A stretch of DNA of 15,533 bases from an uncultured Clostridia bacterium (GCA_947302065.1 CAMYUO010000009.1:1-15533), one strand, 5' to 3'. Positions 1 to 6,422 are shown, numbered from the stretch's first letter. The notes: generated from the sequence alone by a model not told the origin. Translations and numbers: made by a program.

Positions 1-55
1 CAACTTTGTCAACACGGTATTCAACCTTACCAGCTTTAACATCAGCGATAGCTTG
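1..55 (-). pseudogene. rplA: Ribosomal protein L1 fragment, 5'-truncated
   Basis: Read on the minus strand from base 55 to base 2, the sequence encodes QAIADVKAGKVEYRVDKV. This matches the conserved middle of bacterial ribosomal protein L1, where the family reads roughly KAGKVEYRVDKxGNIHV. A TGA stop at 58-56 lies directly upstream in the same frame, and the sequence before it shows no L1 similarity. The N-terminal half of the gene is therefore missing here. The frame stays open to the left edge, so the rest may continue outside the window. It could be a rearrangement scar, a decayed partial copy or an assembly junction. The L1 identity rests on a short match recalled from the family. Confidence 0.55.
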
Positions 56-98
56 TCAAGCGGAAATTTATGTCCGAGGTTGTTAATATACTGTTCAC

Positions 99-117
99 AA
101 ATGCAGCCGCATTTTTT
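99..117 (+). terminator. Short T-tailed hairpin, possible weak terminator
   Basis: AAATGC (99-104) pairs with GCATTT (109-114) around the loop AGCC, and T residues continue to 117. The stem is only 6 bp and AT-rich, so termination would be weak. No + strand gene ends just upstream inside the window. Confidence 0.3.
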
Positions 118-122
118 GACAG

Positions 123-147
123 AAAACGGCAATTTTGAGCCGTTTTT
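123..147 (+). terminator. Hairpin terminator, potentially bidirectional
   Basis: AAAACGGC (123-130) pairs perfectly with GCCGTTTT (139-146) around an 8-base loop, with one further T. The run of A before and T after the GC core would let it act on either strand. It may insulate the promoter region at 297-336 from transcription entering from the left. Confidence 0.5.
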
Positions 148-171
148 GCACCGATCTTTGCAAACCGGAGT

Positions 172-303
172 TTTTCAACAAGTTGAAAACCCATTGATTT
201 AATAGCTATTTTCAAAGATTTCAACGAGTTTTTCAACACAAAATCGTCTCGGAGATGTTGAAAACCCTGAGTTTTCAACAGAAAAGTTGAACATTGTTGA
301 AAA
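172..303. repeat. Cluster of TTTTCAACA elements in both orientations
   Basis: Five exact copies of the 9-mer occur: + strand at 172-180, 230-238 and 272-280; minus strand at 256-264 and 295-303. A one-mismatch copy (AGTTGAAAA) is at 181-189. The pairs at 172/181 and 256/272 face each other, giving palindromes with 0- and 7-base spacing, and a further near match (TTGTCAACA) lies at 6-14. The 9-mer differs from the DnaA box TTATCCACA at two positions, so divergent DnaA boxes are one reading and operators for another protein are another. The last copy overlaps the proposed -35 of the downstream promoter, which suggests regulation. Confidence 0.6.
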
Positions 304-336
304 CTACGCCGTTTTATTACATATAATGGATATAAT
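297..336 (+). promoter_or_regulatory. Candidate sigma-A promoter with doubled -10
   Basis: Two perfect TATAAT hexamers lie 9 bases apart (322-327 and 331-336). The best -35 is TTGAAA at 297-302, with a 19-base spacer to the first -10. It lies inside the last TTTTCAACA element (295-303), so a protein bound there would compete with RNA polymerase. The spacer is longer than ideal, so the exact -35 is uncertain. Confidence 0.5.
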
Positions 337-370
337 ATGTAAATCTTAGAAAACGGAGAATTTTTGAAAG

Positions 371-646
371 ATGATCAAAGGTGTAAATAAACAAATCATT
401 GAGATTAAATGTCCAAAAGATGAACGCTTTGAAAAAATATTGTTGTTTGTGAACAGCGAAAATTGCCCTGACGGACAGAGGGAAACTGACGAAAAAGCGA
501 AAATCGTTGCGAAAAGATTTCTTGACACGCACAAGGCTTTCGGTCGGCGCAGTTCGTGCAGGCGCAGGCGAAACACTCTGGCGGCGGCAGCGGTGCTCGC
601 TGTCATTGCGGCTGCGGCAGTTTATGCGGCGGTGAGATTCGTCTGA
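371..646 (+). CDS. Small membrane protein of unknown function
   Basis: This 91-residue protein has a polar N-terminal part (residues 1-55, starting MIKGVNKQIIEIKCP), a very basic patch (residues 58-68, GRRSSCRRRRN), and a hydrophobic alanine-rich C-terminal helix (about 70-90). That is the layout of a tail-anchored or single-pass protein with the basic patch on the cytoplasmic side. The start is supported by CGGAGAA at 354-360, 10 bases upstream. I have an impression that N-termini of this MIKGVNK type recur in small clostridial proteins, but I cannot assign a family or function. It forms its own transcription unit, with a promoter at 297-336 and a terminator at 705-740, beneath an unusually dense set of repeated elements, so its expression is probably controlled. 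Confidence 0.75.
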   Translation: MIKGVNKQIIEIKCPKDERFEKILLFVNSENCPDGQRETDEKAKIVAKRFLDTHKAFGRRSSCRRRRNTLAAAAVLAVIAAAAVYAAVRFV

Positions 647-661
647 AACGGCTGTGCTTTG

Positions 662-690
662 TTGAATATAACTATTCAAGAGCGTTATAT
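662..690 (+). repeat. Overlapping alternative inverted repeats
   Basis: TTGAATA (662-668) pairs with TATTCAA (673-679) around TAAC, while ATATAAC (666-672) pairs with GTTATAT (684-690). The two 7-bp stems share bases, so they are mutually exclusive in RNA. They lie between the small gene's stop codon and its terminator. As DNA, 662-679 is also a plausible operator palindrome. The arms are AT-rich and could arise by chance. Confidence 0.35.
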
Positions 691-704
691 TTGTTTAAAT
701 CGTG

Positions 705-740
705 AAAATTCTCGAAAGCTATTGGCTTTTGAGAATTTTT
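705..740 (+). terminator. Rho-independent-type terminator after the small membrane protein gene
   Basis: AAAATTCTC (705-713) pairs with GAGAATTTT (731-739). The stem continues through a G-T pair (714/730) and AAAGC/GCTTT (715-719, 725-729) to a 5-base loop. The right arm ends in a T run. The stem is long but AT-rich, so it is probably moderately effective. Confidence 0.7.
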
Positions 741-750
741 GTGTTATAAT
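722..750 (+). promoter_or_regulatory. Extended -10 sigma-A promoter for the rlmB operon
   Basis: TTGGCT (722-727) and TATAAT (745-750) are separated by 17 bases, and TG at 742-743 gives an extended -10. Transcription would start near 757, giving a leader of about 35 bases before rlmB. The -35 and spacer overlap the right arm of the terminator hairpin at 705-740, so one short segment both ends the upstream unit and starts the next. Confidence 0.7.
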
Positions 751-791
751 AACTTAGTTATAGATATTTTTAGTGAGAAAGAGTTTTTTAT

Positions 792-1565
792 ATGAAAAAA
801 GAATTTCACAACAAGGCTGCGCAGGACGACTCGTGGGAGCAGCAGCTGATAGTCGGCAGGAACCCCGTTATCGAGGCTCTCAAAGCCGATAAGCTGATAG
901 ACACGGTGTATGTCAATCCGCAGGCGACAGGCTCGATCACGCTGATATGCAAGATGGCCAAGGAAAAAGGCATACTTGTAAAGCAAGTCAATGAGATCAA
1001 GCTCAACAATATGGCTAAGGGCGCATCGCATCAGGGCGTTATCGCTGTGGGTGCGTGTGCAGAATATGTCGAGGCGGAAAGGCTGCTGGAGATCGCCCGT
1101 GAAAAAGGCGAGGATCCGTTCATCATCATATGCGATGAGATAGAGGATCCGCACAATCTGGGTGCGATAATCAGAACGGCTGAGGCTGCGGGCGCACACG
1201 GCATCATCATTCCGAAAAGGCGAAGTGCATCGCTCAACCACACGGTGTTCAAGACATCTGCGGGTGCGGCGAGCTGGCTGCCTGTGGCGAGGGTCGCAAA
1301 TCTCGCATCGGCGGTGGATATGCTCAAGAAAAACGGCGTGTGGATATACGGCACTGACGGAAGCGGTGAAAGCTACGACAGCGTGAAGCTCGACGGAGCG
1401 ATAGGGCTGATAATCGGCTCGGAAGGCTTCGGTATGAGCAGGCTGCTCAAAGATAAATGCGACTTTCTGCTGAGTCTGCCGATGGCAGGCAAGGTAAATT
1501 CCCTCAACGCATCGGTAGCGGCGGGGATATTCATGTATGAGGTCGTAAGACAGCGAAAGAAATGA
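792..1565 (+). CDS. rlmB: 23S rRNA 2'-O-ribose methyltransferase (RlmB / TrmH family, SpoU class)
   Basis: This 257-residue cytoplasmic enzyme is expected to transfer a methyl group from S-adenosylmethionine to a guanosine 2'-hydroxyl in 23S rRNA (the E. coli RlmB target is G2251). The N-terminal L30e-like RNA-binding domain starts with GRNPVIEAL (22-30). The C-terminal SPOUT domain has all three family motifs: DPHNLGAIIRTAEAAGA (119-135, with N122 and R128), GLIIGSEGFGMS (205-216, with E211) and LPMAGKVNSLNASVAAG (229-245, with N236). These form the trefoil-knot cofactor site. Length is normal for the family. The ribosome binding site is weak (GAGAAAGAG at 774-782). It is the first gene of an operon with the 910-residue membrane protein, 21 bases downstream. 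The precise rRNA target is inferred; related TrmH-type proteins can modify other sites. Confidence 0.92.
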   Translation: MKKEFHNKAAQDDSWEQQLIVGRNPVIEALKADKLIDTVYVNPQATGSITLICKMAKEKGILVKQVNEIKLNNMAKGASHQGVIAVGACAEYVEAERLLEIAREKGEDPFIIICDEIEDPHNLGAIIRTAEAAGAHGIIIPKRRSASLNHTVFKTSAGAASWLPVARVANLASAVDMLKKNGVWIYGTDGSGESYDSVKLDGAIGLIIGSEGFGMSRLLKDKCDFLLSLPMAGKVNSLNASVAAGIFMYEVVRQRKK

Positions 1566-1586
1566 AGTGGAGTGGAGTGATATATC

Positions 1587-4319
1587 TTGGCAGATAAATT
1601 CTCGGTAGATGATCTTTTGTCGGAATATAACGATAAGCTCGAACGTTTCGATGCGAACAAGTTTGCAGAGCAAAAGCGCAGAGAGCTTGAGCTGGAAGAG
1701 CAGATGCGCAGAGAAAAGGAGCTTGAGGAGCAGCTGCGCAAGGAAAGAGAACTGAAAGAACAGCAGGCTTTTGAACTGCTGATGCAGCAGCAGGGCGGAC
1801 AGGAAACTGCCGCACAGCCGCAGCAGGAAGCAGACACGGAGGCTGAGTCGACATTTGAACAGCTCGGTCCTGTTATCGAGCAGGAAGAGCAGCCGATGCA
1901 GCCGATAGAGCAGGCACAGCCTGTTATCGAGCCAAAGCAGCCGCAGACATATCTGCATAAAGACGTTACGCAGGAATTTGACAGCCAGCCCGACCAGTGG
2001 GTGCCGGCAGACGACGAGGTGCAGTATGAGGCTGAGGCAGAGCCGCAGCCGGTGCAGGAAACTGCCGAGCCTGAGCCTGTGATACCCGATGAGCCGCAGG
2101 AACTGCAGGCAGAACAGTCGGAACAGGCAGAGCCGCCTGAGATGGCTTTTGAAGAGGATATGCAGCAGGTCGGCGGCGAAGAGGAAGAAGAGGTCGATTT
2201 CGAGACGCAGGCAAGAGAGCTGGGTCTTGATGAAAAGGATATAGAGATGCTGCGCAAAAAGAGAAACGCAGCGACGATAAAGAATCTCTCGAAGATGAAA
2301 AAGCAGAAGGCAAAGCGCGGAGAGAACGTTTCGCCGAAGAACAGAGCGAGCCTTAAAGACATAAAGCTCGGTCTGACGGGTAAGATAATACCCAAGACAG
2401 AGGAATTTGACAAATCACAGATACCCGACCCGAACACGAGCTATGAGGAGCGCACGGAGTTCCTCACAAAGCGCAGACGCAGAAAGGTCGAAAATTTCAG
2501 GCTCGACCCCGATGATGAGGAGATGTTCGGAGAGGACGGAGAGACAAGAAGCCCGTCAAGGTCTGATAAGGAAGAGTTTGAGAGCTTTGAACAGGCTCCC
2601 GAGCTGCTGGCGGAGATACTCGAACTGAGAAATTCGCTCAGGCGGAGGCTGACGGTGCTGTTCTTCTCGGGCGTTATATGTGCGCTGCTTGCGCTGGCGA
2701 ACGATTTCGGAATAGGCTTGCTCAGCTTCCTTGACAGGACACAGTCACCTGCGGTATACACGGTGATAAATGTGATGCTCGGCGCTGTTGCGGTGTTTGA
2801 GGGCTACACGGTGCTTGCGGCAGGTGTGAAGAACCTGACCAAAGGCAATGCAGACTGCGATTCGCTTGCGGCGATAGGCTTGATAACGGCGATGATATCG
2901 GGGACGATGGCACTGTTTTCGACAGGCTCCGTCGCAGGAAAGTATTATCATATCTATATCAGCGCTGCGATGATAGGACTTGTGTTCAATACCGTCGGCA
3001 AGCTGATGATAGTGGGCAGAACAGAAAACAATTTCAGATACATAGCGGGCGCATATGACAGATATGCGGTCAAGACGGTGGAAAACGAGGACGTTGCCGC
3101 AAACTTCACACAGGGCTACGTCGAGCAGTACCCCGTTCTTGCAAAGATGCAGAAAACAGAGTTCGTAAAGGGCTTTATGAAAAACAGCTACTGCACCGAC
3201 GTTTCGGACACGCTGGCAAGAAGGATAAGCCCGATGATACTGCTGTGCGGTCTGCTGCTGGGACTTTTGTCGTTCGTCTGCGACAAGAACCCTGTTACGC
3301 CTGTGGACAAGATAATCACCGCACTTGCGGCGTTTGCGGGCACTGTTTCGATGTGCTCGTCGATGGCGCTGATACTTATCGTGAACATTCCGATGACAAA
3401 GGCATCAAGGCAGTATCTTCAGCACTCGGCAATAATGCTCGGCTACAACTCTGTTGACGAGTTTGCACAGACGAACTCTGTGCTTGTTGAAGCAAAACAG
3501 CTCTTCCCGACGGGAATGGTCGATTTTGTGAACCTTAAAATGCTTTCGACGACGTCGATAGACGAATGTCTGCTTATGGCGGCGAGCCTTTCAAGCCAGG
3601 CGGACAGCGTGCTCAAATCGGCGTTCTACAAGATGCTCATGGGCAAGACGGAGATGCTTTATCCCGTTGAGAGCTATATCTACGAGGACGGTCAGGGTCT
3701 TTCGGGCTGGATAGAGAACAAGCGTATCCTGCTCGGCACGAGAGAACTTATGGAGAACCACTCGATAGAGGGACTGCCGTCTGAGGCAAAGGAAAAGGAG
3801 ATAGCAGGCAACAATGTAGCGGTCTATCTTTCGATATCGGGCGTGGTTACCACGCTGTTCGTGGTCAGGGCGCTTGCAAGCCCGTCGATAAAGGGCTGGA
3901 TGCAGGAGCTTGAAAACGAGGGCATCGTTACTGTTATCAGAACGGTGGACAGCTTCCTTACAAAAGATTTCATATGCAGGGCGTTCGGCGTTGACAAATC
4001 GTCGGTCAAGTTCCTGCCTTTCAGATACCACAAGGATTACGACGAGCAGACCGATTATGCACCGAAGGTCGACGCATCGGTGATCTGCAGCGGTCATTTT
4101 GAGTCGCTGGCAATGCTTATCCTGGGCGCAAAGAAGCTCAAGGCTGCGGCTGACCTCGGCATAGCTTTCCAGTTCGGCGGTGTAGTCATGGGAGCGCTTT
4201 TGTGCCTGATAATGAGCGTAACAGGCTCGTTCTCGCAGATAACGGCATCGGCTGTGCTGGGCTATAATCTGCTGCTTGTGCTGGTATCGCTGATAGTCAA
4301 CAAGATAAAGAAAGTCTGA
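1587..4319 (+). CDS. Degenerate P-type ATPase-like membrane protein (predicted pseudoenzyme) with long acidic N-terminus
   Basis: The 910 residues start at TTG, chosen because GGAG at 1574-1577 lies 9 bases upstream. Residues 1-350 are polar: three tandem decapeptides (31-60), an E/Q/P-rich stretch (72-205) and a basic patch (223-245). From about 355 the order resembles P1B-type ATPases: membrane pairs (355-375, 390-413, 423-445, 453-477), a short cytoplasmic loop where the actuator domain should be, another pair (547-565, 574-600), a cytoplasmic P/N-like domain (605-860), and a last pair (about 862-880, 885-905). Family-like traces remain: GQGLSG (702-707) followed by ILLGTRELM (714-722), and VIRTVDS (783-789) at the TGDN position. 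Key residues are gone: FPTG (640-643) replaces the phosphorylated DKTG, NIPM (600-603) replaces the metal-binding CPC, and TGES and GDGINDAP are absent. Ion pumping is therefore unlikely. It may be a regulatory or structural membrane protein; the role is unknown. The ancestry is inferred by eye. Confidence 0.72.
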   Translation: MADKFSVDDLLSEYNDKLERFDANKFAEQKRRELELEEQMRREKELEEQLRKERELKEQQAFELLMQQQGGQETAAQPQQEADTEAESTFEQLGPVIEQEEQPMQPIEQAQPVIEPKQPQTYLHKDVTQEFDSQPDQWVPADDEVQYEAEAEPQPVQETAEPEPVIPDEPQELQAEQSEQAEPPEMAFEEDMQQVGGEEEEEVDFETQARELGLDEKDIEMLRKKRNAATIKNLSKMKKQKAKRGENVSPKNRASLKDIKLGLTGKIIPKTEEFDKSQIPDPNTSYEERTEFLTKRRRRKVENFRLDPDDEEMFGEDGETRSPSRSDKEEFESFEQAPELLAEILELRNSLRRRLTVLFFSGVICALLALANDFGIGLLSFLDRTQSPAVYTVINVMLGAVAVFEGYTVLAAGVKNLTKGNADCDSLAAIGLITAMISGTMALFSTGSVAGKYYHIYISAAMIGLVFNTVGKLMIVGRTENNFRYIAGAYDRYAVKTVENEDVAANFTQGYVEQYPVLAKMQKTEFVKGFMKNSYCTDVSDTLARRISPMILLCGLLLGLLSFVCDKNPVTPVDKIITALAAFAGTVSMCSSMALILIVNIPMTKASRQYLQHSAIMLGYNSVDEFAQTNSVLVEAKQLFPTGMVDFVNLKMLSTTSIDECLLMAASLSSQADSVLKSAFYKMLMGKTEMLYPVESYIYEDGQGLSGWIENKRILLGTRELMENHSIEGLPSEAKEKEIAGNNVAVYLSISGVVTTLFVVRALASPSIKGWMQELENEGIVTVIRTVDSFLTKDFICRAFGVDKSSVKFLPFRYHKDYDEQTDYAPKVDASVICSGHFESLAMLILGAKKLKAAADLGIAFQFGGVVMGALLCLIMSVTGSFSQITASAVLGYNLLLVLVSLIVNKIKKV
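1677..1766 (+). repeat. Three tandem 30-bp (decapeptide) repeats
   Basis: Codons 31-60 of the 910-residue protein form three imperfect decapeptides: RRELELEEQM, RREKELEEQL and RKERELKEQQ. Each DNA unit starts CGCA. The charge pattern predicts a continuous charged alpha helix or coiled coil in the cytoplasmic extension. The number of units may vary between strains. Confidence 0.75.
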
Positions 4320-4323
4320 CATA

Positions 4324-4340
4324 CCTGCCTGTGCGGCAGG
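4324..4340 (+). other. Intergenic hairpin without T tract
   Basis: CCTGCC (4324-4329) pairs with GGCAGG (4335-4340) around the loop TGTGC. It sits between the stop of the 910-residue gene and the GGAGG site of the lipoprotein gene. With no T run it is not a terminator; it could stabilise an RNA end or be incidental. Confidence 0.4.
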
Positions 4341-4366
4341 CTCAGGCGCATTGCGGAGGTGTGAAA

Positions 4367-5500
4367 ATGAAACTGGCGGCAAAGCTGGCTGCGTGTATGA
4401 CAGCAGCTGCGATATGTGCGGCTTTGTCGGGCTGCGAAAAGAAAAAGGACACGGACGATTCGTCGGATACTTCGTCGGTCGTTGTTTCCGATTCATCGGC
4501 AAGCCCGTCGAAAGTTGAGCTGAAAAGCTATGCTTTCCCTGATTTTCTCAACACTCTCGAAGAGCCTGACCTGCTTTCCCGTGAGGTGTATCAGAGCTTT
4601 AACAAAGCGGCGGCGGAGGTCGCTGTGCAGAGTCAGCCGTTCGCGGATCACAGCTGCATCTCAAAGATATCTGATAAGATATATACCTATTCCGAGGGCG
4701 GTCACGTCGGCGTTCTGAATATGAGCGGAACGGTCGTTTTAAAGGCGGACAGGTACACCAAGATAACGTCCATATCAAACGATATGCTGGTGTGCTCGTA
4801 TACGCAGAAAGGAAAGGAAGTTGCTGATTATTACAGGATATTTGACAACGGCTCTGTTGTAAAGACGGAAAGAAAGAGCTTCAATGCCGATCTTATCATG
4901 ATAAATGAGCTCGTTGACACCGATCAGGCGACGGGCGAGGAATTCAAGAAGTTCGCTATACAGTTTGCAGAGGGAAAGAACGTTGAAGACCCGAGCGGTA
5001 ATTACCTGTGGGATTCGGCTGAAAAATGCGACCCGCAGAAGATAAACACGGGAAAGACCTACCGTGCGTATTACAAAGTCTCGAACAACGGTGCATCCTA
5101 TTATATCTGCTTTGACAGCTATTACAACTATGTTATATATGAGGCGTCTTACGCAAGAGTGCGCCTGAAGATAGGCAATGTCAGCGGCGAATGCTATGTG
5201 CAGAGCTTTGAGGACTACACGGAGCTGAACAAGATGGTCAAGAGCTTCGGAAAAGCGCCCTCAACGACGATGCCCGACGGCAATGAGTCGCTCGATTATA
5301 TCCAGATAACTTTCGGTCTCAATTCACCCGACCAGCAGGAGATGACGGTATCGTCTGACGGCTGGTGCCTGGTGGACAACATCACTCACAACAATCAGCC
5401 CGATAATAAATATTTTGCGTGCTATGACAAGGACAGCTTCGTGAGCCTTGTGCTGTGGGTGGACGAGGTGCTCTCAAAGGAGTACACGGTCAAAAATTAA
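4367..5500 (+). CDS. Predicted lipoprotein with a WG-repeat-like segment, function unknown
   Basis: The start at ATG 4367 is set by GGAGG at 4355-4359, 7 bases upstream, and by the signal peptide that follows. The product is 377 residues. It opens with two lysines and a hydrophobic alanine-rich core ending in the lipobox LSGC, with C23 as the predicted lipidated residue after signal peptidase II cleavage. A Ser/Asp-rich linker (about 24-50) follows, then a globular extracellular domain. The segment VGVLNMSGTVVLKADRYTKI (114-133) resembles one WG/KWG-type beta repeat; the rest, rich in Tyr and Ser, fits a beta-rich fold, but I recognise no enzyme motif. It is the last gene of the rlmB operon, 47 bases after the degenerate ATPase-like gene, and may work with that membrane protein on the outer face. 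That partnership is inference from position only. Confidence 0.85.
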   Translation: MKLAAKLAACMTAAAICAALSGCEKKKDTDDSSDTSSVVVSDSSASPSKVELKSYAFPDFLNTLEEPDLLSREVYQSFNKAAAEVAVQSQPFADHSCISKISDKIYTYSEGGHVGVLNMSGTVVLKADRYTKITSISNDMLVCSYTQKGKEVADYYRIFDNGSVVKTERKSFNADLIMINELVDTDQATGEEFKKFAIQFAEGKNVEDPSGNYLWDSAEKCDPQKINTGKTYRAYYKVSNNGASYYICFDSYYNYVIYEASYARVRLKIGNVSGECYVQSFEDYTELNKMVKSFGKAPSTTMPDGNESLDYIQITFGLNSPDQQEMTVSSDGWCLVDNITHNNQPDNKYFACYDKDSFVSLVLWVDEVLSKEYTVKN

Positions 5501-5513
5501 AAATCTGTAAATG

Positions 5514-5546
5514 AAATGCAAGAGCCGCACAGGTTCTTGCATTTTT
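5514..5546 (+). terminator. Strong intrinsic terminator of the rlmB operon
   Basis: AAATGCAAGA (5514-5523) pairs with TCTTGCATTT (5535-5544). The stem extends through GCC/GGT (5524-5526, 5532-5534) to the loop GCACA, giving about 13 bp including one G-T pair, and the right arm ends in five T residues. It lies 13 bases after the lipoprotein stop codon. Confidence 0.88.
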
Positions 5547-5569
5547 GTGTGAAAACGGCGTAATTTCGG

Positions 5570-5598
5570 TTGACAACGGGATATGCTTGTGATATAAT
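5570..5598 (+). promoter_or_regulatory. Consensus sigma-A promoter for tepA-uppP
   Basis: A perfect -35 TTGACA (5570-5575) and a perfect -10 TATAAT (5593-5598) are separated by exactly 17 bases, with an extended -10 TG at 5590-5591. Transcription should begin near 5605, leaving a leader of about 75 bases before the ATG at 5681. This is the strongest promoter in the window and suggests constitutive, high expression. Confidence 0.9.
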
Positions 5599-5680
5599 AA
5601 AAAAGGCTATGACAGGTTTCCTGCATATTTTTCGGAGCAATGCGAATACTCATAGAAAAGGACAAAAGGAGTATGCGTAT

Positions 5681-6361
5681 ATGTGCGAAAAAATACAGGA
5701 AAACAGTTATGAGCAGGAAAAGCAGATAGGCGAGCTCGGGAGCGTGACGCTTGCGGGCACAGGGCATAATATCCACTGTCTGAACATCATCGGGCAGGTT
5801 GAGGGTCACTATGTGCTTTCACCCGAGAACAAGACGACAAAGTATGAGCATGTCATACCTGCGCTGGTCGCTGTGGAACACGACGACAGCATAGAAGGTC
5901 TGCTCATAATAATAAACACGGTGGGCGGAGATGTTGAGGCAGGTCTTGCGATAGCGGAGCTTATTGCGGGAATGAAAACGCCGACGGTCTCGCTGGTGGT
6001 CGGCGGAGGACACTCGATAGGTGTTCCGCTGGCGGTGAGCGCAAAGCGCTCGTTCATCGTGCCGAGTGCGGCGATGACGATACACCCTGTGAGAATGAAC
6101 GGCACGGTGCTGGGCGTTCCGCAGACGCTGTCCTATTTTGAAAGGATACAGGACAGGGTAGTGGGTTTTGTCTGCGCAAACTCGGGTATTGCGGAGGGCA
6201 GGTTCAGAGAGCTGATGCTTGCACAGGGTCAGCTTGCGGGCGATGTCGGCTCGGTCATCGACGGGCAGACGGCGGTCAGAGAGGGTCTGATAGACTGTCT
6301 CGGCGGTCTGAGCGATGCGCTTGGCTGCCTTTACGCAATGACAGAGAGCGCAACAGGATAA
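5681..6361 (+). CDS. tepA: ClpP-fold protease-like protein, TepA/YmfB family
   Basis: The 226-residue cytoplasmic protein has the ClpP/crotonase fold. The stretch LLIIINTVGGDVEAGLAIAE (74-93) corresponds to the ClpP substrate-groove strand and following glycines. GGGHSIGVP (108-116) carries the likely nucleophile S112, and MTIHPV (132-137) carries H135. The third residue may be D188 in LAGDVGS, so a Ser-His-Asp triad appears intact. It lacks the N-terminal features of classical ClpP and fits the TepA family, which in Bacillus subtilis lies near spoIIIE and was reported to affect protein export. The start at ATG 5681 follows AAAGGAG (5665-5671); an in-frame ATG at 5609 lies almost at the transcription start and has no good binding site. 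It is co-transcribed with uppP. The substrate is unknown. Confidence 0.82.
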   Translation: MCEKIQENSYEQEKQIGELGSVTLAGTGHNIHCLNIIGQVEGHYVLSPENKTTKYEHVIPALVAVEHDDSIEGLLIIINTVGGDVEAGLAIAELIAGMKTPTVSLVVGGGHSIGVPLAVSAKRSFIVPSAAMTIHPVRMNGTVLGVPQTLSYFERIQDRVVGFVCANSGIAEGRFRELMLAQGQLAGDVGSVIDGQTAVREGLIDCLGGLSDALGCLYAMTESATG

Positions 6362-6422
6362 ACTGCAATTTACTGCTGCTTTTGCAGCGACACATATATA
6401 CAGACTATTGGGAGGACATAAA

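Larger units (their letters stand above)
56..370. other. AT-rich intergenic region upstream of the small membrane protein
   Basis: No convincing coding sequence is present. The stretch holds two short hairpins followed by T runs (99-117 and 123-147), a cluster of TTTTCAACA elements in both orientations (172-303), a doubled TATAAT (322-336) and the ribosome binding site CGGAGAA (354-360) for the gene at 371. It is visibly richer in A and T than the coding DNA that follows. Confidence 0.7.

Noticed and set aside
2..196. Open + strand frame from the left edge to a stop near 196
   Set aside because: Its translation is low in coding character and runs through two hairpins. The minus-strand L1 match explains the first 55 bases better.
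56..370. A replication origin (oriC) at the TTTTCAACA cluster
   Set aside because: There is no dnaA, dnaN, rpmH or gyrase gene nearby, and the repeats deviate from the standard DnaA box, so only a DnaA-like binding cluster is suggested.
744..2437. Long minus-strand open frames opposite rlmB and the start of the 910-residue gene
   Set aside because: They overlap well-supported + strand genes, have biased Ser/Cys- or Leu-rich translations typical of antisense frames, and resemble no known protein.
4331..4366. Upstream GTG start extending the lipoprotein gene
   Set aside because: The GTG lies inside the hairpin at 4324-4340 and would add a polar leader before the signal peptide. GGAGG at 4355-4359 points to ATG 4367.
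3591..4502. Minus-strand open frame of 303 codons opposite the end of the ATPase-like gene
   Set aside because: It spans two + strand genes with clear starts and stops. Its His/Arg/Tyr-rich translation looks like a reverse-frame artefact.
5570..5680. Upstream TTG or ATG starts for tepA
   Set aside because: The TTG is the -35 hexamer itself and the ATG at 5609 is almost at the transcription start. Only ATG 5681 has a good ribosome binding site.
6375..6388. Hairpin GCTGC-TTTT-GCAGC between tepA and uppP
   Set aside because: The stem is only 5 bp and no T run follows. The two genes appear to belong to one unit.
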